Assembly: GCF_001552355.1 (NCBI RefSeq)
Contig: NZ_BCRA01000005.1
Location: 1-43,299 of the forward strand
From: Microbacterium resistens NBRC 103078
Lineage (GTDB): Bacteria > Actinomycetota > Actinomycetes > Actinomycetales > Microbacteriaceae
Length of the DNA stretch: 43,299 nt
Reading direction: 5' to 3'
Position 1 is the first letter of the stretch. Every line of letters starts with the position of its first letter. The notes beneath the pieces are model-generated. The model was not told the origin of the DNA, did no database searches, and was given only the letters and a program-made list of their open reading frames with translations. The position numbers and the translations under genes are program-made. Below are positions 39,067-43,299 of this stretch, one piece after another.

Positions 39067-40569
39067 CTAGTGCATCGTGGGGATGACGAAGCTGGCGCCC
39101 TCGCGCACGCCGTGCGCGGGCCAGCGGCTCGTCACCGTCTTGGTCTTGGTGTAGAAGCGGAACGCGTCCGCGCCGTGCTGGTTGAGGTCGCCGAAGCCGC
39201 TGCGCTTCCATCCGCCGAAAGTGAAGTAGGCGATCGGGACGGGGATGGGGACGTTCACGCCGACCATCCCGACCTCGACCCGGGCGACGAAGTCGCGGGC
39301 GGCATCCCCGTCGCGGGTGAAGATCCCCACGCCGTTGCCGAACTCGTGATCCGAGCACATCCGCAGCGCCTCCTCGTAGTCCTTCGCCCGGACGATCACG
39401 AGCACCGGTCCGAAGATCTCCTCGCGGTAGATCGACATGTCGGTGGTCACGTGGTCGAAGAGGGTGGGGCCGAGATAGAAGCCGTCCTCGTGCCCCGGGA
39501 CCGTGAGCCCGCGGCCGTCGGCGACGAGCGTGGCGCCGGCGTCGATCCCCTGCTGGATGTAGCCCTCGACGCGCTCGACGGCGGCGCGGTTGACCAGCGG
39601 GCCGTAGTCGACCCCGTCGGCGAGCGATGGGCCGACCTTCAGCGCCGCCACCCGCTCGGCGAGCTTGGCGGACAGCGCCTCGGCCGTCTCCTCGCCGACC
39701 GGCACCGCGACCGAGATCGCCATGCAGCGTTCGCCGGCCGATCCGTACCCCGCGCCGATCAGCGCGTCCGCGGCCTGGTCGAGATCCGCGTCGGGCATGA
39801 CGACGAGGTGGTTCTTGGCACCGCCGAAGCACTGCGCACGCTTCCCGTGGGCGGAGGCGGTGGTGTAGATGTACTCGGCGATCGGGGTGGAGCCGACGAA
39901 GCCGACCGCCCGGATCCGCGGGTCGGTCAGCAGGGTGTCGACGGCCTCCTTGTCGCCGTGCACGACGTTGAGGACCCCGGCCGGGAGCCCGGCCTCGAGA
40001 AACAGCTCCGCGATCCGCACCGGCACCGAGGGATCGCGCTCGCTGGGCTTGAGGACGAAGGCGTTGCCCGCGGCGATCGCGGGGCCCATCTGCCACAGCG
40101 GGATCATCGCCGGGAAGTTGAACGGGGTGATCCCGGCGACGACGCCCAGCGGCTGGCGCAGCGAGTAGACGTCGATCCCGGTGCCGACCGCGGTGGAGTA
40201 CTCCCCCTTGAGCAGGTGCGGGGCGCCGATGCAGAACTCGATGACCTCGACGCCGCGCTGGATGTCGCCCTTCGCGTCGTCGAGCGTCTTGCCGTGCTCG
40301 CGCGACAGCAGCTCCGCCAGCGCGGGGGTCTCGTCGCGGAGCAGTTCCAGGAAGCGCATGAAGACACGGGCGCGCTTCTGCGGGTTGGTCGCGGCCCAGT
40401 CGGGCTGCGCCGCCTCGGCGTTCGCGATCGCGGCGCGCACCTCGGACGCATCCGCGAGCGGGACGCGGGCCTGGACGGCGCCGGTGCTCGGCTCGAAGAC
40501 GTCTCCGAATCGTCCGGAGACGCCCTCTACACGCGATCCGCCTATGAAGTGCGGGATGTCACGGGTCAT
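39067..40569 (-). CDS. mmsA: Methylmalonate-semialdehyde dehydrogenase (CoA-acylating)
   Basis: A 500-residue aldehyde dehydrogenase of the MMSDH type. Key residues are Asn151 in TPFNFPAMIPLW, Lys174 in VLKPSERDP and the nucleophile Cys282 in GSAGERCMA. The end has the MMSDH-typical VNVPIPVPIAYFTFGGWKRSGFGD. It converts methylmalonate semialdehyde and CoA to propionyl-CoA and CO2. The start ATG 40569 (MTRDIPHFIGG) is chosen over upstream in-frame codons, which encode unrelated residues; GAGAGGATCG precedes it. It is the first gene of the valine cluster, so the promoter lies in 40570-40660. Confidence 0.95.
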   Translation of the reverse strand: MTRDIPHFIGGSRVEGVSGRFGDVFEPSTGAVQARVPLADASEVRAAIANAEAAQPDWAATNPQKRARVFMRFLELLRDETPALAELLSREHGKTLDDAKGDIQRGVEVIEFCIGAPHLLKGEYSTAVGTGIDVYSLRQPLGVVAGITPFNFPAMIPLWQMGPAIAAGNAFVLKPSERDPSVPVRIAELFLEAGLPAGVLNVVHGDKEAVDTLLTDPRIRAVGFVGSTPIAEYIYTTASAHGKRAQCFGGAKNHLVVMPDADLDQAADALIGAGYGSAGERCMAISVAVPVGEETAEALSAKLAERVAALKVGPSLADGVDYGPLVNRAAVERVEGYIQQGIDAGATLVADGRGLTVPGHEDGFYLGPTLFDHVTTDMSIYREEIFGPVLVIVRAKDYEEALRMCSDHEFGNGVGIFTRDGDAARDFVARVEVGMVGVNVPIPVPIAYFTFGGWKRSGFGDLNQHGADAFRFYTKTKTVTSRWPAHGVREGASFVIPTMH

Positions 40570-40808
40570 TGTGCTCGATCCTCTCGTGCCGCCATTGGCA
40601 TCATGACGATGGTACGTGGATCCCATGGGAATTACTAGGGTGCCCAAGTATTCGCCCGAGCCTTCCCTCCGCGTTCACCTCCTCGTCACCTCGGCCGCGT
40701 ACAACAGTGTGTGCGCGGACACGTACTCAGACCGGATCGGGTGACCGTCGTCTCCGCGCCACCGGGATCGCCTTTCTCACGGGCGCCCGTCGCGGTTCCG
40801 CACCGCGA

Positions 40809-40847
40809 GACCCCCGCCGAATCGGGTCGGCGGGGGTCCCCTCTTTT
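40809..40847 (+). terminator. Rho-independent terminator-like hairpin without an obvious upstream gene
   Basis: GACCCCCGCCGA (40809-40820) pairs perfectly with 40827-40838 around a 6-base loop, and CCCTCTTTT follows on the plus strand. No plus-strand gene ends nearby, because mmsA (starts 40569) and the thiolase (ends 41110) are both on the minus strand. It may end a small plus-strand RNA or, without a T-run, terminate the minus-strand thiolase transcript before mmsA. Confidence 0.6.
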
Positions 40848-41109
40848 CCGGGCACTCCGGGCCACCCGTGATCCGGGGATCCGAATCTGGTTCGGGGTCT
40901 GTCCCGGGTCGATCGGCCCCGATTCGGGCCCCAATCCCCCGCCGTGAGCCCCGAACCCGGGACCTGGGGAGCGGGAGGGTTCGGGGTTCGATCTGGGGGA
41001 AATCCGCGCTGAGGCGGGCCCCGGAACCCCGGACACGACCCCGAAACCGGATGACGCGGAGCCCCGGGGGCGGGGGGCGGGGGCGGGGAGAGGGGGTGGG
41101 GAGGTGGGG
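40848..41109. other. Low-complexity G/C-tract spacer downstream of the thiolase gene
   Basis: This non-coding stretch is built of short runs such as GGTTCGGGG, CCCCGAACCCGGG and GGGGCGGGG, with partial inverted repeats (CCGAATC at about 40880 with GATTCGG at about 40919). Its last 50 bases are almost pure purine on the plus strand. No open frame has codon structure typical of its neighbours. The character is like the G-rich tract at 36838-36934, which also directly abuts the 3' end of a minus-strand gene. Confidence 0.6.
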
Positions 41110-42288
41110 TCAGAGGCGTTCGAGGATCAGGGCGTTGGCCATGCCGCCGCCCTCGCACATCGTCTGCAGGCCCCGGCGGCCGCCCGTGGCCTCCAGGTGA
41201 TCGAGCAGCGTGCCGAGGAGCCGGGTGCCGGAGGACCCCAGCGCATGCCCCAGGGCGATCGCGCCGCCCCAGGGGTTCAGCCGGGCCGGATCCGCTCCGA
41301 GCTCCGCCGCCCACGCCAGCGGCACGGACGCGAACGCCTCGTTGACCTCGTAGGCGTCGAGATCGTCGAGGGAGAGCCCGACCCGATCGAGGACGCGCCT
41401 CGTCGCCGGGATCGGGCCGGTCAGCATGAACAGGGGATCGTCTCCCACCACCGCGGTGGCGAGGATCCGGGCGCGCGGGCGCAGACCGAGCCGCTCCGCC
41501 CAATCCGCGCTCATCAGCAGGGCCGCGGAGGCGCCGTCGGTCAGCGGCGACGAGGTGCCGGCGGTGATCCGCCAGTCCAGCCCCGGGAACCGCTCGGCGA
41601 GAGCGTCGGTGCGGAAGGCGGGGGCGAGGGCGGCGAGCGCGTCCGCGGTCGTGCCGGCACGCACCGTCTCGTCCTCCCGCGCCTCGGGCGCCTCCGGAAC
41701 CGGAACGAGGCTCGGAGCGAACGCGTCGTCCGCCCACGCCTGCGCCGCGCGGCGGTGGGACTCGGCGGCATAGGCGTCGAGCGTCTCTCGCGACAGCTCC
41801 CACCGGGAGGCGATGAGCTCGGCCGACACCCCCTGGTTCACGAGCCCCTCCGGATAGCGCTCCCGCATCCGGGGCGACAGGGGCGAGACGCCGCCGAGCG
41901 AGGATCCGAGCGGCACGCGGCTCATCGACTCCACCCCGCCGGCGATCACGATGTCTGCGGCGCCCGCGGCGATCGCCTGCGCGGCGAAGTGCACGGCCTG
42001 CTGGCTGGACCCGCACTGCCGGTCGATCGTGGTCGCAGGGACGGCCTCGTCGAACCCGGCGGCGAGCACCGCCTGCCGGGCGACGTTCATCGCCTGCTCC
42101 CCCACCTGGCTCACGCAGCCCAGCATCACGTCGTCGACCTGCGCCGGATCGACGCCGGTGCGCTCCACGAGCGCGGTGAGGACCCCGGCGGCCAGGTCGA
42201 CCGGGTGCACGCCGCTGAGCGCGCCCCCGGGCTTGCCCCGGCCGACCGGGGTGCGGACGACGTCGACGATCACGGCTTCGTTGCTCAT
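41110..42288 (-). CDS. Acetyl-CoA acyltransferase, FadA6-like thiolase
   Basis: A 392-residue thiolase. Cys92 in TTIDRQCGSSQQA is the acylation site, and LGHALGSSGTRL and LQTMCEGGGMANA provide the other catalytic His and Cys. Phrases such as MLGCVSQVGEQAMNVAR, ELIASRWELSRE, FMLTGPIPATRRVLDR and GRRGLQTMCEGGGMAN are strikingly like FadA6 (Rv3556c), the thiolase of the steroid C/D-ring pathway. This fits the ipdAB/fadD3 genes, but the gene lies far from them and no KstR2-like site is visible upstream. The start ATG 42288 (MSNEAVIV) is the first natural one; the long frame beyond is antisense to the ABM gene. Confidence 0.9.
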   Translation of the reverse strand: MSNEAVIVDVVRTPVGRGKPGGALSGVHPVDLAAGVLTALVERTGVDPAQVDDVMLGCVSQVGEQAMNVARQAVLAAGFDEAVPATTIDRQCGSSQQAVHFAAQAIAAGAADIVIAGGVESMSRVPLGSSLGGVSPLSPRMRERYPEGLVNQGVSAELIASRWELSRETLDAYAAESHRRAAQAWADDAFAPSLVPVPEAPEAREDETVRAGTTADALAALAPAFRTDALAERFPGLDWRITAGTSSPLTDGASAALLMSADWAERLGLRPRARILATAVVGDDPLFMLTGPIPATRRVLDRVGLSLDDLDAYEVNEAFASVPLAWAAELGADPARLNPWGGAIALGHALGSSGTRLLGTLLDHLEATGGRRGLQTMCEGGGMANALILERL

Positions 42289-42396
42289 GCTCCGATTCTC
42301 CCCCTCGTCCGAGGGGCGGGTCTCGTGCAACATCCGCGAAACACGGGGTGCGTACACTCGACCACGCCACAAGCACGCACGACCCGAGGACCCAGA

Positions 42397-42987
42397 ATGT
42401 CCAGCATCCCCGTCACCGTCTCCATCCGCCGCGAGGTCGACCCCTCCCGCATCGCCGAAGCCACCGCCTGGGTGCAGACCGGTGTGAACCTCGCCAGCTC
42501 CTACCCCGGGTTTCTCGGGTCCGGCTGGGTCCGCGACGGGGAGGGATCCCATCACTGGCACATGCTGTACCGCTTCGGCAGCGAGGCGGAGCTGGAGGCC
42601 TGGGAGTCGTCCGGCGAGCGCGCGTGGTGGCTCTCGATGGGCGAGGGCTTCGTCCGCAGCGAGCGCACGCAGCGCCGCACCGGGATCGAGGGCTGGTTCG
42701 ACGAGCCCGCGACCGGACCGGTCACGGTGCCCGACGCCACGCGCACCGGCACGACGACGGTCGCGCTCGTGCACACCCCGCCGCGGTGGAAGCAGGCCGT
42801 GTCGATCTGGCTCGGCTTCTTCCCGGTGAACCTGTTGTTCACGTACCTGATGACGCCGGTGCCCGGATGGGACGCGGTACCGATCTGGCTGCGCGTGCTC
42901 GTCACGACGCTCGTGCTCACGCCGATCATGACCTACGCGGTCCTGCCGTGGGTCACCCGGATGCTGAGGTCCTGGCTGAACCGCTGA
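42397..42987 (+). CDS. ABM-domain protein with two C-terminal membrane segments
   Basis: A 196-residue protein. The N-terminal ~100 residues form an antibiotic-biosynthesis-monooxygenase-like (ferredoxin-like) fold (VTVSIRREVDPSRIAEATAWV, then YPGFLGSGWV and HWHMLYRFGSEAELEAW). The C-terminus has two hydrophobic helices (VSIWLGFFPVNLLFTYLMT and LRVLVTTLVLTPIMTYAVLPWV). This layout is known in proteins of unknown role. ATG 42397 follows GAGGA (42386-42390), and TACACT at about 42353 is a plausible -10 box. It is divergent from the thiolase with a 108-bp spacer that holds a small CCCCTCG/CGAGGGG hairpin. Confidence 0.82.
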   Translation: MSSIPVTVSIRREVDPSRIAEATAWVQTGVNLASSYPGFLGSGWVRDGEGSHHWHMLYRFGSEAELEAWESSGERAWWLSMGEGFVRSERTQRRTGIEGWFDEPATGPVTVPDATRTGTTTVALVHTPPRWKQAVSIWLGFFPVNLLFTYLMTPVPGWDAVPIWLRVLVTTLVLTPIMTYAVLPWVTRMLRSWLNR

Positions 42988-43003
42988 TCCGCCCGGGGTC
43001 ACC

Positions 43004-43139
43004 GCGTTTCGTCTCGTCGCTGCGCTCCTCGCTCAACGACCGGGAGGGGGTCGGTCGTTGCGCGAGCGAAGCGAGACGAAACGCACCAGCCCCAGGTCGC
43101 CGCGTTTCGTCTCGTCGCTGCGCTCCTCGCTCAACGACC
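43004..43139. repeat. Two REP-like elements in the 3' spacer
   Basis: The first copy (43004-43084) is a complete hairpin: GCGTTTCGTCTCGTCGCTGC on the left and GAGCGAAGCGAGACGAAACG on the right, like the one at 26179. The second (about 43102-43139) has only the left arm, CGCGTTTCGTCTCG to CAACGACC. A third begins at 43291 and runs off the window. The first copy directly follows the ABM gene stop and may terminate its mRNA. Confidence 0.85.
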
Positions 43140-43167
43140 AGCAGGGGGCGACCCGGAGCCGAGCGGA

Positions 43168-43256
43168 GCGATGGCCTCGTCCGACGCGCCGGCATCGGGC
43201 CTGGCGGGAGCCGACCGAAGGACGGCGGGGGACCGCGCGACGGACGAGGCCATCGC
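43168..43256. repeat. 21-bp inverted repeat in the terminal spacer
   Basis: GCGATGGCCTCGTCCGACGC (43168-43187, plus one G) is answered by its complement at 43236-43256 with a single mismatch and about 47 bases between. It is not part of the REP-like unit. The 312-bp spacer 42988-43299 otherwise contains only the REP-like copies; I see no gene in it. Confidence 0.65.
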
Positions 43257-43299
43257 GCAGCGGCCGCACCCACACCGCGGACCGGGTCACCGCGTTTCG

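Overview
The window is about 70% GC by eye, packed with ATGA start/stop overlaps, GTG starts and GAGG-type ribosome sites, and carries short REP-like hairpins with the core CGTTTCGTCTCG. This points to an actinobacterium, most likely a Microbacterium-like member of the Microbacteriaceae (inference). I see no insertion sequence, phage gene, tRNA, rRNA or CRISPR array. Everything looks chromosomal and metabolic.

Positions 1-13071 form a catabolic island that closely matches, gene by gene, the actinobacterial steroid C/D-ring (HIP, methylhexahydroindanedione propionate) pathway: a pair of adjacent acyl-CoA dehydrogenases, IpdA-IpdB, the TetR repressor KstR2, the HIP-CoA ligase FadD3, an IpdF-like reductase, a thiolase, several further short-chain dehydrogenases (SDRs), an aldo-keto reductase, a VOC protein and a SnoaL-like protein. 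Ring A/B genes and Mce4 import genes are not in the window.

Positions 13068-26161 hold two complete branched-chain-amino-acid-type (Liv/HAAT) ABC importers facing each other. The first is a six-gene operon of lipoprotein, two permeases and two ATPases that continues into a second acyl-CoA synthetase, followed by an SMP-30 lactonase. The second, on the minus strand, has its LivM and LivG parts fused in one protein and a strong hairpin behind its lipoprotein gene.

Positions 26267-35205 contain a PadR regulator with a palindromic operator facing a hydrolase/Baeyer-Villiger monooxygenase pair, an SDR-thioesterase-SnoaL operon, a divergent metallo-hydrolase/MFS exporter pair, and MarR, SRPBCC and YdeI-like genes. 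Positions 35251-42987 carry the valine/isobutyrate branch (mmsA, isobutyryl-CoA dehydrogenase, mmsB, enoyl-CoA hydratase), an Imm5-like protein, a FadA6-like thiolase and a membrane-anchored ABM-domain protein. Repeat-rich spacers lie between them.

The unifying signal is a set of eight 14-bp sites resembling the known KstR2 operator (AnCAAGnnCTTGnT) at 4622, 6971, 11686, 13101, 25297, 29531, 32269 and 32304. They sit on or beside likely promoters of the catabolic genes, both ABC importers, the thioesterase operon and the hydrolase/MFS pair. This suggests one KstR2-type regulon that joins C/D-ring degradation to dedicated import and efflux. The assignment of the importers to this pathway is the most novel proposal here. 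It rests on promoter sites and gene order, not on known substrate specificity.
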